DNA of 64,000 nt from Sphingomonas caeni (GTDB taxonomy: Bacteria > Pseudomonadota > Alphaproteobacteria > Sphingomonadales > Sphingomonadaceae): assembly GCF_026013415.1 (NCBI RefSeq), contig NZ_JAPDOK010000001.1:62001-126000 (forward strand), written 5' to 3'. The position numbers were made by a program, and so were the translations under genes. How positions within the stretch are numbered: position 1 is the stretch's first letter; the number at the start of each line of letters is the position of its first letter. This document shows positions 34,217 to 43,747 of this stretch, in pieces. Under the pieces are notes generated by a model. That model was not told the DNA's origin, made no database searches, and was given only the letters and a program-made list of their open reading frames with translations.

Positions 34217-35692
34217 GTGCGCGCATTCCTCCTGCTCTTGCTCCTCGCCGCATGCTCGGCGCAGCCCGTCGCGCAGCGTCCGCCCGGCACGATCGTGCGG
34301 CTTTCCGACGATGAGGTGAAGGGCCTCGATCCGCAGAAGATTTCGGACCTCACCTCGCTGCGCGTCGCCTCGGATCAGTTCGAGGGGCTGATGCGCTATC
34401 GTGGCGATGGCGGGGCGGAGCCGGGGCTGGCCGAGGCGCCGGCATGCGCGGCGCTGGTTTGCCGGTTCGCGCTGAAGCCCGATCTCCATTTTTCGGACGG
34501 GACGGCGATCACCGCGGAAACCTTCGCGCGAGGGTTCGCCCGCCTGCGCGACCCCGCCACCGCCTCGCCGACGTCGAAACTGTTCGACGCGATCGCCTCG
34601 GTCGAGGCGCCCGATGCGGGCACCGTGGTGGTCACGCTCAAGCGCCCCTTGCCCTATCTCCCCTATCTGCTCGCGCACCCGGCGATGGCGGCGCTGCCGC
34701 TCCACCGGGGCGACAGCTGGACCGCCGAGCGGCCGTTGGTCACCTCGGGCGCGTACCGGCTGACGGCGTGGCGGCTCGGCGACCGGCTGACGCTCGAGGC
34801 TAATCCGGTATGGCATGACGGCAAGCCCGCCACGCCCATCATCCGCTGGCAGCCCGCCGAGGACAAGCTCGCCGCGCTCCGCCGCTTTCGCGCGGGAGAG
34901 GTGGATACGGTGAGCGACATCCCGCCCTCGCGGCTCGACTGGGCACGGCGGCATCTGCCCGGCGCGGTGCGGATCGCGCCCTATGCGGGCACCTATTATT
35001 TCGCCTTCAACACGCGCCGTGCGCCCTTCAGCGACGCCCGCGTCCGGCGCGCATTGTCGATGGCGGTCGACCGGAAGTGGATCGCAGAGAAATTGCTCGG
35101 CGCGGGCGAGATCCCGGCGACAGGGCTGGTCCCCAGCGCGATCGGCGGGGCGAACCCGGACCGGCTCGGCCACGATCCCGCGGCGATCCGGCGGCTGCTC
35201 GCCGAGGCCGGATACGGCCCCGGCCATCCGCTCCGCTTCACGATCCGCTTCAATTCGGGCGGCGACCATCGCCGCGTCGCGGTCGCGATGGCCGCGATGT
35301 GGGCGCCCTATGGCGTCGAGGCGCAATTGCTCAACAGCGAGTCGCAGCTCCATTTCGCAGCGCTGCGCGCCCATGATTTCGATCTCGCCCGCTCGGGCTG
35401 GATCGCCGACCTGCCCGCCGCCGAGAATTTCCTGGCGGTCCACGCCAGCGATGCCGGCGCGATCAACTATTCGGGTTTCGCCGATCCCGACTATGACAAG
35501 GCGTTCGCCGCGGGCCTTGCGGGCGATCCGGCGGAGCTTGCCGCCGCCGAGGCGCGGCTGATCGATCAGGCGCCGATCCTGCTGATCGACTTCTATGTCA
35601 GCCGCAGCCTGGTCGGCACCGATATCGGGGGTTGGCAGGACAATGCCATGAACATACACCCCAGCCGTCTCCTCTACCGGAAGCCCAGATGA
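34217..35692 (+). CDS. Peptide-type ABC transporter substrate-binding lipoprotein (SBP family 5)
   Basis: The 491-residue protein has a short lipoprotein signal ending LAAC (Cys13). The family 5 landmarks follow: GLAEAPA with LKPDLHFSDGTAITAETF, GAYRLTAWRLGDRLTLEANP, AFNTRRAPFSDARVRRALSM and the C-terminal YDKAFAAG. Proteins of this OppA/DppA group bind oligopeptides or similar ligands in the periplasm. The GTG start is chosen because it opens the signal peptide. A second, related lipoprotein overlaps its stop by four bases. No permease or ATPase genes are nearby, so the pair is orphaned. Confidence 0.85.
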   Translation: MRAFLLLLLLAACSAQPVAQRPPGTIVRLSDDEVKGLDPQKISDLTSLRVASDQFEGLMRYRGDGGAEPGLAEAPACAALVCRFALKPDLHFSDGTAITAETFARGFARLRDPATASPTSKLFDAIASVEAPDAGTVVVTLKRPLPYLPYLLAHPAMAALPLHRGDSWTAERPLVTSGAYRLTAWRLGDRLTLEANPVWHDGKPATPIIRWQPAEDKLAALRRFRAGEVDTVSDIPPSRLDWARRHLPGAVRIAPYAGTYYFAFNTRRAPFSDARVRRALSMAVDRKWIAEKLLGAGEIPATGLVPSAIGGANPDRLGHDPAAIRRLLAEAGYGPGHPLRFTIRFNSGGDHRRVAVAMAAMWAPYGVEAQLLNSESQLHFAALRAHDFDLARSGWIADLPAAENFLAVHASDAGAINYSGFADPDYDKAFAAGLAGDPAELAAAEARLIDQAPILLIDFYVSRSLVGTDIGGWQDNAMNIHPSRLLYRKPR

Positions 35693-37143
35693 CTCGCCCC
35701 TTCCTTGCCGTTGCGCTCGCTCTGGCTTTGGGCGGGTGCGGTGGCGATCAGGCCAAGGACGCGCCGATCCGGGTTAGCGTGATCGGCGACAGCCTCGCCA
35801 TTGCCGACACCGATACCGGCCCGCTCAAGACCAGCGACCGGGTGATGATGGGCGCGGTCGCGCAGGGGCTGGTCCGCTTCGACGCCTCGGGGCAGATCGA
35901 GCCTGGGCTCGCCGAGCGCTGGACGGTGACCAAGGACGGCCGCAGCTACATCTTCCGCCTGCGCGATGCCGAATGGCCGGGCGGCCAGCCCGTCACCGCC
36001 GCCGAGGTCGTCCGCGTGCTGCGCCGGGCGATCGCGCCGGGCAGCAGGAACCCGCTCGCGCCCTTCCTCGTCGTGATCGACGAGATCGTCGAGATGACCC
36101 CGCAGGTGATCGAGGTCCGCCTCAGCCGCCCGCGCCCCGATCTGCTCAAGCTGTTCGCCCAGCCCGAACTCGCCATCTATCGCGCCAAGCAGGGCACCGG
36201 CCCGTTCACGCCGAAGAACGAGCCGCGCGGCGGCGTGCTGCTCAGCCCCGCCGACGGGCCGGTGCTGATCGACGACGACGAGGACAAGCCGCCGCGGCCC
36301 GGCAGCCAGGTGCGGCTGCGCGGCGAGCGTGCGGCGCTGGCGATCTCGCGCTTCAAGGATGGCGGGGCCGAGGCGGTGATCGGCGGCAGTTTCGCCGACT
36401 GGCCGGTGCTGCGCGCGGCGCAGGTGCCCGACGAACTGGTCAGGATCGATCCCGCGCTCGGGCTGTTCGGGCTGGCGGTGGTGTCGCGTCAGGGCTTCCT
36501 CGCCGATGCCGGCAACCGCGCCGCGCTCGCGATGGCGATCGATCGCGCCGCGGTGACGCAGGCGATCCGCCCCGATTGGCAGCCGGTCGAGACCCTCTTG
36601 CCCGCGCAGCTCGATTCGGCGTCGATCCCCACCCAGCCCGCCTGGGGTCCGCTCCCGCTCGACGCGCGGCGCGAGAATGCGCGGGCTCAGGTGCGGACAT
36701 GGCAGCGCGCGCATCCGGGCATGGTCGTGGTGCGGATCGCGCTGCCCCGGAACCCGGGCGGCACGCTCGTCTGGAGCGCGGTCGCGCGGTCGCTGCTGTC
36801 GGTCGGGATCAGCGTCCGCCGCGTCGGGCTGGAGGACGATGCCGACCTCCGCCTGATCGACGCGGTCGCGCCCTATGACAGCGGCCGCTGGTTCCTCGTC
36901 ACCGCCTGCCAGCTCTGTTCGGAGGATAGCGCCACGCTGATCGCCACCGCACGCGATGCGCCCGATCTCTACAACCGCGCCCACCGCATCGCCGAAGCCG
37001 ATGCGATGCTCACCGCCGACTCCGCATACATACCTATCGCGCAGCCCTTTCGTTGGGCTATCGTAACGGCGAGACTCAATGGATGGCAGGGGAACAGCCG
37101 CGCATGGCACCCGTTGAACCATCTGATGAGCGAGACCGAGTGA
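35689..37143 (+). CDS. Second, diverged SBP family 5-like lipoprotein
   Basis: The 484-residue protein has a lipoprotein signal ending LGGC (Cys16). Family 5 traits are weaker than in its neighbour but visible: QGLVRFDASGQIEPGLAERW, YIFRLRDAEWPGGQPVTAAE, and NRAALAMAIDRAAVTQAI. The ATG overlaps the upstream stop (ATGA), so the two are co-translated. They are probably an old duplication with divergence, perhaps giving two ligand specificities or a heteromeric receptor. No transporter genes accompany them. Confidence 0.75.
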   Translation: MTRPFLAVALALALGGCGGDQAKDAPIRVSVIGDSLAIADTDTGPLKTSDRVMMGAVAQGLVRFDASGQIEPGLAERWTVTKDGRSYIFRLRDAEWPGGQPVTAAEVVRVLRRAIAPGSRNPLAPFLVVIDEIVEMTPQVIEVRLSRPRPDLLKLFAQPELAIYRAKQGTGPFTPKNEPRGGVLLSPADGPVLIDDDEDKPPRPGSQVRLRGERAALAISRFKDGGAEAVIGGSFADWPVLRAAQVPDELVRIDPALGLFGLAVVSRQGFLADAGNRAALAMAIDRAAVTQAIRPDWQPVETLLPAQLDSASIPTQPAWGPLPLDARRENARAQVRTWQRAHPGMVVVRIALPRNPGGTLVWSAVARSLLSVGISVRRVGLEDDADLRLIDAVAPYDSGRWFLVTACQLCSEDSATLIATARDAPDLYNRAHRIAEADAMLTADSAYIPIAQPFRWAIVTARLNGWQGNSRAWHPLNHLMSETE

Positions 37144-37153
37144 GAGGCAGCTG

Positions 37154-37576
37154 ATGGCGAAGCCCACCCGAATGACGTCCGACGCGATGCGGAATCTCCC
37201 GCTCACCAGCGACGCCGCGCATGTCCGCCAGCGCATCGAGGCGATGGAGAAGCTGCTCGAACGCACCTTTGTCATCCCGGGCACGCGCCAGACGATCGGG
37301 CTCGACGTGATCCTCGATCTGATCCCGGTGGGCGGCGACGTGATCGGCGCGCTGCTCGGGCTCTACATGGTCTGGGAGGCGCAGAACCTGAAGATGCCCT
37401 TCAGCGCGACGCTGCGGATGCTCGGCAATGTCGGGTTCGATTTCCTGCTCGGGCTGATCCCCTGGGTGGGCGCGATCCCCGACTTCTTCTTCCGCTCGAA
37501 CTCGCGCAACCTGCGCATCATCAAGCGGCACCTCGACAAGCATCATCCGGGCACGGCGACGATCAACCCGCAGTGA
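37154..37576 (+). CDS. DUF4112 family protein
   Basis: The 140-residue protein has the DUF4112 core: IPGTRQTIGLDVILDLIPVGGD, then a hydrophobic segment VIGALLGLYMVWEA, then GFDFLLGLIPWVGAIPDFFFRSN. The two short hydrophobic stretches suggest a re-entrant or peripheral membrane protein. Function unknown in general. It follows the lipoprotein pair by 10 bp with a GAGAGGCAG ribosome site, so it may share their transcript. Confidence 0.85.
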   Translation: MAKPTRMTSDAMRNLPLTSDAAHVRQRIEAMEKLLERTFVIPGTRQTIGLDVILDLIPVGGDVIGALLGLYMVWEAQNLKMPFSATLRMLGNVGFDFLLGLIPWVGAIPDFFFRSNSRNLRIIKRHLDKHHPGTATINPQ

Positions 37577-37597
37577 GCCGGTGTTCCGGCGAAGGAA

Positions 37598-38443
37598 TCA
37601 ACCGGAAGTGAAATCGAGCCCAACGTCCGCCGCGGGCGCGGACTGGGTGAGACGGCCGACGCTGATATAGGTCACGCCCGTCTCGGCAATCGCGCGGATC
37701 GTGTCGAGGCGCACGCCGCCCGAGGCTTCGGTGGGCACGCGGCCCGCCACCAGCGCCACCGCCTCGCGCAGAACGGCCACGCCCATATTGTCGAGCAGCA
37801 GATGCGTCGCCCCCGCCGCGAGCGCGGGTTCGATCTGGTCGATCCGGTCGACCTCGACGATGATCCGCTCGATCCCCGCGGCGACCGCACGGCGCACCGC
37901 CTCGCCCACCGATCCGGCGACCGCTACATGATTATCCTTGATCATCGCCGCATCCCACAGGCCCATGCGGTAGTTGGTCGCGCCGCCCATCCGTGTGGCA
38001 TATTTCTCAAGGATGCGGAGCCCGGGGAGAGTCTTGCGCGTATCGAGCAGGATGGCGCCGGTTCCTGCGATCGCGTCGACATAGGCCCGCGTAAGCATCG
38101 CGATTCCCGAGAGATGCTGGACGGTGTTGAGCGCCGACCGCTCGGCGGTGAGCAGCGCGCGGGCCTTGCCGCGCAAGCGCATCAGATCGGCACCGGCCGC
38201 GACCCGCTGCCCCTCTTCCGCAAGCATCTCGACCTCCGCCTCGGGATCGAGCGCGCGAAAAAAGGCCTTGGCGATCGGCAGCCCCGCCACGACGATCGCA
38301 TCGCGGCTGTCCATCACCCCGGCGAACACCGCATCGGCGGGGACCACCGCTTCGGAGGTGATGTCCCCCACCCCGCCCAGATCCTCGGCGAGGGTAGCGG
38401 CGACGAAGACGTCGAGATCGAAGCGGTCGAGCGAAAAGGCCAT
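37598..38443 (-). CDS. nadC: Nicotinate-nucleotide pyrophosphorylase (quinolinate phosphoribosyltransferase)
   Basis: The 281-residue enzyme has EDLGGVGDITSEAVV at the N-terminus, TAERSALNTVQHLSGIA, the substrate loop DTRKTLPGLRILEKYA, KDNHVAVAG and the C-terminal GGVRLDTIRAIAETGV. It converts quinolinate and PRPP to nicotinate mononucleotide in NAD synthesis. Its partner nadA lies about 8 kb away at 46150, so the pathway genes are scattered. The start at 38443 matches family length. Confidence 0.95.
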   Translation of the reverse strand: MAFSLDRFDLDVFVAATLAEDLGGVGDITSEAVVPADAVFAGVMDSRDAIVVAGLPIAKAFFRALDPEAEVEMLAEEGQRVAAGADLMRLRGKARALLTAERSALNTVQHLSGIAMLTRAYVDAIAGTGAILLDTRKTLPGLRILEKYATRMGGATNYRMGLWDAAMIKDNHVAVAGSVGEAVRRAVAAGIERIIVEVDRIDQIEPALAAGATHLLLDNMGVAVLREAVALVAGRVPTEASGGVRLDTIRAIAETGVTYISVGRLTQSAPAADVGLDFTSG

Positions 38444-38448
38444 GCCCT

Positions 38449-39369
38449 TTAGGGCGCCGGTATGGGTCTGCGCAACACTTCCCAGGCAAACCGCGGCAGC
38501 CGCCCGTCGACCGCGACCAGACCCAGCGCGATCACCGCGAGCCCCAGGAAATGCTGGGGCGCGAGATGCTCGCCCAGCACCAGCCAGCCGAGCAGGATCG
38601 GCGTGATCGGGATCAGGAAGGTGACGAGCATCACATTGGTCGGCCCGGCATTGGCGAGCAGCCGATAATAGAGGAGGAAGCCGAGCGCGCTCGACAGCAC
38701 GCCGAGCGCCGCGACCGCGCCCCAGGCGGTCAGCGGCGGAGCCGGCAGCCCCCAGGGCCGATCGATGAACAGCATCGCGGGAAGCGTCACCAGCGCCGCC
38801 ATCGCCAGCGATCCCGCCGCGGTGACGATCGGATCGACGCCACGCTCGGAGAAATTGCGCCCGAGCACGCTCGCGAAGGAATAGCAGGCCGCGCCGATCA
38901 GGCAGGCGAGCTGGGGCAGCACATTCGCGCCCAGACCGCGCACCGCATCCCCGCCGATGGTGATCGCGACCCCCGTAAAGCCCAGAAGAAGCGCCGCGAC
39001 CCGCGCGACCGTCAGCCGCTCGCCCGCGATCACGACATGCGCGATCAGCACGCCCCATACCGGGGTGGTCGCATTGAGGATCGCCGCGAGCCCGCCCGAA
39101 ATCTGCGTCTGTCCCCAGCTGAACAATGTCAGCGGCACGACATTGTTGAGCAGCGCCTGCACGAGCAGCGAGCGCCACGTCGCAAGGTCGCGCGGCATCG
39201 CCTTGCCCAGCGCCGCGGCCACGCCCCACAACAGCACCGCCCCGATCGCGGTTCGCGCGAACACCAGGGTTAAGGGCGAGAAACCGCGCAGGGCGATCGC
39301 GATGAAGAAGAAGGAGCCGCCCCAAAGCGTCGCCAGCGCGACCAGGGTCGCCCAGTCCGCGAGGTTCAT
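38449..39369 (-). CDS. DMT (EamA) family membrane exporter
   Basis: The roughly 306-residue protein has ten membrane helices in two EamA repeats. The first opens LATLWGGSFFFIAIAL; the second starts near PQLACLIGAACYSFASVLGRNF and ends LVLGEHLAPQHFLGLAVIALG. Such proteins export amino acids or metabolites, but the substrate is unknown. I place the start at 39369 (MNLADW), with 39390 and 39399 as alternatives. nadC follows 5 bp downstream, so they are probably co-transcribed. Confidence 0.85.
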   Translation of the reverse strand: MNLADWATLVALATLWGGSFFFIAIALRGFSPLTLVFARTAIGAVLLWGVAAALGKAMPRDLATWRSLLVQALLNNVVPLTLFSWGQTQISGGLAAILNATTPVWGVLIAHVVIAGERLTVARVAALLLGFTGVAITIGGDAVRGLGANVLPQLACLIGAACYSFASVLGRNFSERGVDPIVTAAGSLAMAALVTLPAMLFIDRPWGLPAPPLTAWGAVAALGVLSSALGFLLYYRLLANAGPTNVMLVTFLIPITPILLGWLVLGEHLAPQHFLGLAVIALGLVAVDGRLPRFAWEVLRRPIPAP

Positions 39370-39480
39370 CGTCCGGCCGTCCTTGCTCATGCGGGCCATA
39401 TGGCGGTCGCGGCGCACAATGGCGACCCGCGGATTGCGATCAAATCTAGGCGGTGGCGAAGTCGGGCTTCCATCCCCACC

Positions 39481-39627
39481 CCGTTCGTCCTGAGTAGCGA
39501 TTGAGTAGCCCCATAGGGGCGTATCGAAAGCGCGTATCGAAGGACATGGCCAGGCGAGACATGTGCTTCGATACGAGCCCTCGATACGGCGCTTTGCGCC
39601 TACTCGGTCTCTACTCAGCACGAACGG
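39481..39627. repeat. Dispersed palindromic repeat, family A copy 1
   Basis: The ends CCGTTCGTCCTGAGTAG and CTACTCAGCACGAACGG are complementary with one mismatch; inside, GCGTATCGAAGGACA is matched by TTCGATACG segments. The same ends and interior recur at 60034-60168, and a shorter relative is at 54612-54701. It occupies most of the 346-bp gap between the exporter and the DUF885 gene; the rest holds nothing I can identify. Confidence 0.8.
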
Positions 39628-39715
39628 TCAGAGGGAAGGCGGGATTGTCCAATCCGGCTTGCCGTCGCCGCCGACACGATTACACCCACGCAATATCCTT
39701 TCGCGGAGTTCTCCG

Positions 39716-41497
39716 ATGCGCATCCTCTTCGCCGCCCTTGCCGCCACCACCGCGCTCGTCAGTGCCAGCGCGCCCGTCGCCCCGGCCGTCTCGGCCCCGG
39801 CGCCGCTCAATCCCGCCGCCCGCGCCTTCGCCGCGCTCAGCCAGCGCTATATCGACGGCCTGACGAAGCTGAACCCCACCTATGCGACCACGCTCGGCGC
39901 GCATGGCTATGACGACGAGCTGCCCGACATCTCGGCCAAGGGGCGCGCCGACTCGGCCGCGTTCGACCGCGCGATCCTCGCCGATCTGGCCAAGATCGAC
40001 CGCACCAAATTGACTCCTGACGACCAGGTCGATGCGGCCCTGCTCGAAAACGCGCTGCGCTTCGACCTGTGGCAGATCGAGGAACTGCAGAATTGGACGT
40101 GGGACGCGCAGATCTACAACGATATCGCCGGGGGCAGCCTCTACGGCCTCGCAGCGCGCGACTTCGCGCCGTGGCGGGTGCGGCTGCTCGGCGCGATCGC
40201 GCGGATGGAGAAGCTCCCCGCGCTGCTCGCCGAGACGCGCAGGCAGCTCGTCCCCTCACGCGTGCCCGAGGTCTTCGCCAAGACCGTCTCGCGCCAGAAT
40301 TCGGGCATCGTCGATATCGCCGAATCGATGCTGGCGCCGCACAAAAGCGAGCTCGCCCCCGCCGACCAGGCGCGCTTCGACAAGGCGCTCGCCGGGCTCA
40401 AGACCGCGGTCGCCGAGCATCAGAAATGGCTCGACGAGGTGCTCGTCCCCCAGGCGCATGGCGAATTCCGCCTCGGCGCGAAACGCTATGACGAGAAGAT
40501 GCGCTTCGCCCTGCTCTCGGACATCACCCGTCCGCAGCTCAAGGCCAAGGCCGAAGCCGCGGCAGCCGAGACGCGGATGCAGATGTACCGCCTCGCGGTG
40601 CAGGTGCTGGGCGCCTCGGCGGACCGGCCCGAACATCCGAGCCCCGAGCAGCTGCAAAAGGCGGTCGAGGCCGCGCTCGAGCTGAGCTACGCCAAGCGTC
40701 CCGCGCGCGGCGAGCTGTTCCAGACCGCGACCGCGACGCTCAAGCAGGCGACCGATTTCGCCCGCGCCAGGCAGCTCGTCACCGTGCCCGACACGCCGGT
40801 GAAGATCATCACCATGCCCAAGTTCCAACAGGGCTTCGCGGTCGCCTATTGCGACAGTCCCGGCGCGCTCGAGAAGCAGCTCGACACTTTCTACGCCATC
40901 TCGCCGATCCCCGACGACTGGAGCGACGAGCAGGCGACCTCGTTCCTGCGCGAATACAACAATTATATGATCCACGAGCTCAGCATCCATGAGGCGATGC
41001 CGGGCCATTATCTCCAGATCGCGCATTCGAATGCGAGCCCGTCGGTGCTGCGCGCGGTGCTCTCGTCGGGATCGTTCGTCGAGGGCTGGGCGGTCTATGC
41101 CGAGGGGATGATGATGGACGCCGACTATCTGGACGGCGATCCCCTGTTCAAGCTGACCGTCCTCAAGATGCGGCTCCGCTCGATCACCAATACCCTGCTC
41201 GACATCGGCATCCAGACCGAAGGCATGACCCGCGACCAGGCGATGGAATTGATGACCAAGGGCGCCTTCCAGCAGGAGCGCGAGGCCGCGGGCAAATGGA
41301 ACCGCGCCAATCTCAGCTCGACCCAGCTGCTCAGCTATTTCGTCGGCTATTCCGAGCATATGGACCTGCGCGCCGAGGCGATGCGGCGCGAGGGCGCGGC
41401 GTTCAACCTCAAGCGCTACAACGACGCGGTGCTCAGCCACGGCTCGCCGCCCGCACGCTATGTGCGCGCGCTGATGTTCGGCCTGCCGGTGAAGTGA
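39716..41497 (+). CDS. Exported DUF885 family putative metallopeptidase
   Basis: The 593-residue protein has a signal peptide (MRILFAALAATTALVSASA) and an all-helical DUF885 domain. The zinc motif is IHEAMPGHYLQ, with His425, Glu426 and His431. SSGSFVEGWAVYAEGMMMD, downstream, supplies the third ligand region. DUF885 proteins resemble carboxypeptidase-like gluzincins and probably act on peptides in the periplasm. ATG 39716 follows CGCGGAG. The next gene starts inside its stop codon (GTGA), so the two are translationally coupled. Confidence 0.88.
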   Translation: MRILFAALAATTALVSASAPVAPAVSAPAPLNPAARAFAALSQRYIDGLTKLNPTYATTLGAHGYDDELPDISAKGRADSAAFDRAILADLAKIDRTKLTPDDQVDAALLENALRFDLWQIEELQNWTWDAQIYNDIAGGSLYGLAARDFAPWRVRLLGAIARMEKLPALLAETRRQLVPSRVPEVFAKTVSRQNSGIVDIAESMLAPHKSELAPADQARFDKALAGLKTAVAEHQKWLDEVLVPQAHGEFRLGAKRYDEKMRFALLSDITRPQLKAKAEAAAAETRMQMYRLAVQVLGASADRPEHPSPEQLQKAVEAALELSYAKRPARGELFQTATATLKQATDFARARQLVTVPDTPVKIITMPKFQQGFAVAYCDSPGALEKQLDTFYAISPIPDDWSDEQATSFLREYNNYMIHELSIHEAMPGHYLQIAHSNASPSVLRAVLSSGSFVEGWAVYAEGMMMDADYLDGDPLFKLTVLKMRLRSITNTLLDIGIQTEGMTRDQAMELMTKGAFQQEREAAGKWNRANLSSTQLLSYFVGYSEHMDLRAEAMRREGAAFNLKRYNDAVLSHGSPPARYVRALMFGLPVK

Positions 41498-42468
41498 GCG
41501 CGGATCTGGCGGAGGTCCGCGGCCTCCATGATTTCTGGGCGGGGATGACGGGTCATGCCCCGCCCCAGCCCCTCGATATGCCGCAGCGGGTGATGCTCGA
41601 CGCCCTCGGACTGGGCATCGGGCAGGCGATGGCGCAGTTCGGGACGCGGCCTGATTGGGAGAGCTTCGCCGCGTGGATCACCCAAATGCTGGGCGAGCCG
41701 GACCGGCAAGCGATCGCGCGCTATCACGCCTGGCTCGACGGCGCGCCGCCGCCCGCCGAGACGGCCGAACGCCTCGCCGCGATCAATGCCGCCCCGCCCG
41801 TGCTCGACGCGGCCGACCTCGCGCATTGGGACGAGCATGGCTATGTCGTGCTCCGCGGCGCCGCCACGCCCGAGCAGGCCTCGGAGGCGGCGGCATTGCT
41901 CCACGGTCTGGTCGGCGCCACCCCGGACGATCCCGAAAGCTGGTACGGCCGCGACGTCAATTCGATCATGGTCGAGCATTTCCAGGCGCCCGTGCTCACT
42001 GCGATCCACGCCCGCGAGCGCATCCACAAGGCCTATGCCCAGCTCTACGGCACCGCCGATCTGTGGCTCCAGATCGACCGGATGAGCTTCAACCCGCCGG
42101 TCCGCGCGCGCGCACCCGGGCTCGGCCAACGCCTCCATTGGGATGCCAGTCTCGTCACGCCGATCCCGCTCTTCATCCAGGGCATTCTCTATCTGACCGA
42201 CACAAGCCCCGATCAGGGCGCGCTCGAGCTGGTGCCGGGCTTCCATCGCCGCATGGAAAGCTGGCTCGCGGACCTTGGCGATATCGATCCGCGCAGCGTC
42301 GATCTCGGCGCCGAAGCCATCACCGTCGGCGCGAACGCGGGCGACATGATCCTGTGGCACCAGGCCCTGCCCCACGGCGCCAGCCCCAATCGCGCCGCAC
42401 GTCCCCGCCTCGCCCATTATCTGACGATGTACTCGCCCGAGATCCTGCCCCAGGCCGATTGGCGCTAG
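41494..42468 (+). CDS. Phytanoyl-CoA dioxygenase (PhyH)-like Fe(II)/2-oxoglutarate oxygenase
   Basis: The 324-residue cytoplasmic protein has a roughly 100-residue helical N-terminal part, then a cupin fold. The iron triad is visible as His215 and Asp217 in LHWDAS and distal His294 in ALPHGAS, followed by RPRLAHYLTMY, where an arginine would bind 2-oxoglutarate. QGALELVPGFHRR is another PhyH trait. GTG 41494 overlaps the upstream DUF885 stop, which explains the lack of an ATG. Substrate unknown. Confidence 0.85.
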   Translation: MSADLAEVRGLHDFWAGMTGHAPPQPLDMPQRVMLDALGLGIGQAMAQFGTRPDWESFAAWITQMLGEPDRQAIARYHAWLDGAPPPAETAERLAAINAAPPVLDAADLAHWDEHGYVVLRGAATPEQASEAAALLHGLVGATPDDPESWYGRDVNSIMVEHFQAPVLTAIHARERIHKAYAQLYGTADLWLQIDRMSFNPPVRARAPGLGQRLHWDASLVTPIPLFIQGILYLTDTSPDQGALELVPGFHRRMESWLADLGDIDPRSVDLGAEAITVGANAGDMILWHQALPHGASPNRAARPRLAHYLTMYSPEILPQADWR

Positions 42469-42555
42469 GAGAACGCCCGCTTACCCTGACACCGCTGGAC
42501 AGGCGGGCGATTCACCTTCATAATCGCGAAGTCTTTGCACTGATGGAGACACTCC

Positions 42556-43116
42556 ATGATCGCGTTGACGATGATCGCCCTGCTGGCCGCCCCCGCGCCG
42601 CGCGCGCCCGAGGTCAGCTGGGGCAAGGCCGGCATCAGCTTCGAACAATATCGCAGGGATGCCGTCGAATGCGGGCGCATGGGCGCCAATCGCGACGTTT
42701 CGGGCACCAATGCCGCGCGCATCTTCCGCAACGCGACGCAGCAGCTCGACACGGTCAGTGACGGCGGATCGGGGGTGGTGGTCAATATGTGGGAGACCGA
42801 CCATCTCGACGCCAGCGGCGGCGCGACGGGGAATACGCGGTACGAGGAGGCGCCGACCCAGGCCGTCGAAACGGGCCAGCGGCAGAGTCGAATCGTCGAA
42901 AGCACGCGCCCGCAAAAGCGCATCGGCGAGGTCCGCGTCTTCATGGAGGATGCGGTAAACCAATGCCTCGCCGAACGCGGCTATACGCGGTTCCGTCTGA
43001 CCCGCGAGCAGCGCAGCCGGCTCGGCCATCTGCGCTACGGCACGCCCGAGCGCCACGCCTATCTATTCAGCCTTGCCAGCGATCCTCATGTGTTGGAGAC
43101 TCAAGCGGTCGCCTGA
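42556..43116 (+). CDS. Exported protein, first of a tandem paralogous pair
   Basis: The 186-residue product has a very short signal (MIALTMIALLAAPAPRA). The conserved block WGKAGISFEQYRRDAVECGR and the C-terminal block RGYTRFRLTREQRSRLGHLR are shared almost word for word with the next gene. Two cysteines (in VECGR and NQCLAERG) are conserved in both and may form a disulfide. The middle (residues 55-115) is the variable part. I do not recognise the family. It is probably periplasmic. Confidence 0.75.
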   Translation: MIALTMIALLAAPAPRAPEVSWGKAGISFEQYRRDAVECGRMGANRDVSGTNAARIFRNATQQLDTVSDGGSGVVVNMWETDHLDASGGATGNTRYEEAPTQAVETGQRQSRIVESTRPQKRIGEVRVFMEDAVNQCLAERGYTRFRLTREQRSRLGHLRYGTPERHAYLFSLASDPHVLETQAVA

Positions 43117-43134
43117 ACCCCTTCGGAGTCGGCC

Positions 43135-43647
43135 ATGCGTGTTGCCATCCTCGCCGCCGCCACCGCCCTCCTCTTCGCCCCCGCGGCGCTCGCGGGAGAG
43201 CGCGTGCCCGAATATAGCTGGGGCAAGCTGGGCATCAGCTTCGATCAATATCGCCGCGACGCGGTCGAATGCGGACGCAGGGGCGCGTATCGCGACGTCT
43301 CGAACACCGATGCCGCACGCGTCTTCAAACGCGCGACCAGCCAGCTCCAGAGCAACGAGTCCATCATCGGCGCCGATACCAGCCCCGACGTCATGCTCTC
43401 GACCCACATCATCTCGGCGCGGATCGTCGAGGGCACCCGGCCCGAGAAAAGGATCGGCGAAGTGCGGGTCTATATGGAGGAGGCGATGAACGCCTGCCTC
43501 GCCGAGCGCGGCTATACGCGTTTCCGCCTGACCCGGGAGCAGCGCAGGCGGCTCGGCCATCTCCGCTACGGCACGCCCGCGCGGCATCAATATCTGTTCA
43601 GCCTCGCTACCGACCCGGAGATTTTGTCGAAACAGGCGGTCGTCTGA
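43135..43647 (+). CDS. Exported protein, second of a tandem paralogous pair
   Basis: The 170-residue product has a stronger signal peptide (cleavage after AALAG) than its neighbour. It shares WGKLGISFDQYRRDAVECGR, EKRIGEVRVYMEEAMNACLA and RLTREQRRRLGHLRYGTP with the protein encoded 18 bp upstream. The intervening segment is shorter and unrelated. The pair arose by tandem duplication followed by divergence of the middle. Function unknown; both lack membrane helices beyond the signal. Confidence 0.8.
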   Translation: MRVAILAAATALLFAPAALAGERVPEYSWGKLGISFDQYRRDAVECGRRGAYRDVSNTDAARVFKRATSQLQSNESIIGADTSPDVMLSTHIISARIVEGTRPEKRIGEVRVYMEEAMNACLAERGYTRFRLTREQRRRLGHLRYGTPARHQYLFSLATDPEILSKQAVV

Positions 43648-43747
43648 GCGCGCGCCGCGCTTTACCCGTGTCCGATATGTTGCTAATCGCAATACCCAGA
43701 CAAGAGCCGGAAATCGGTCGGCAATCTTTGGCTGGTGAAGGCGGAGC

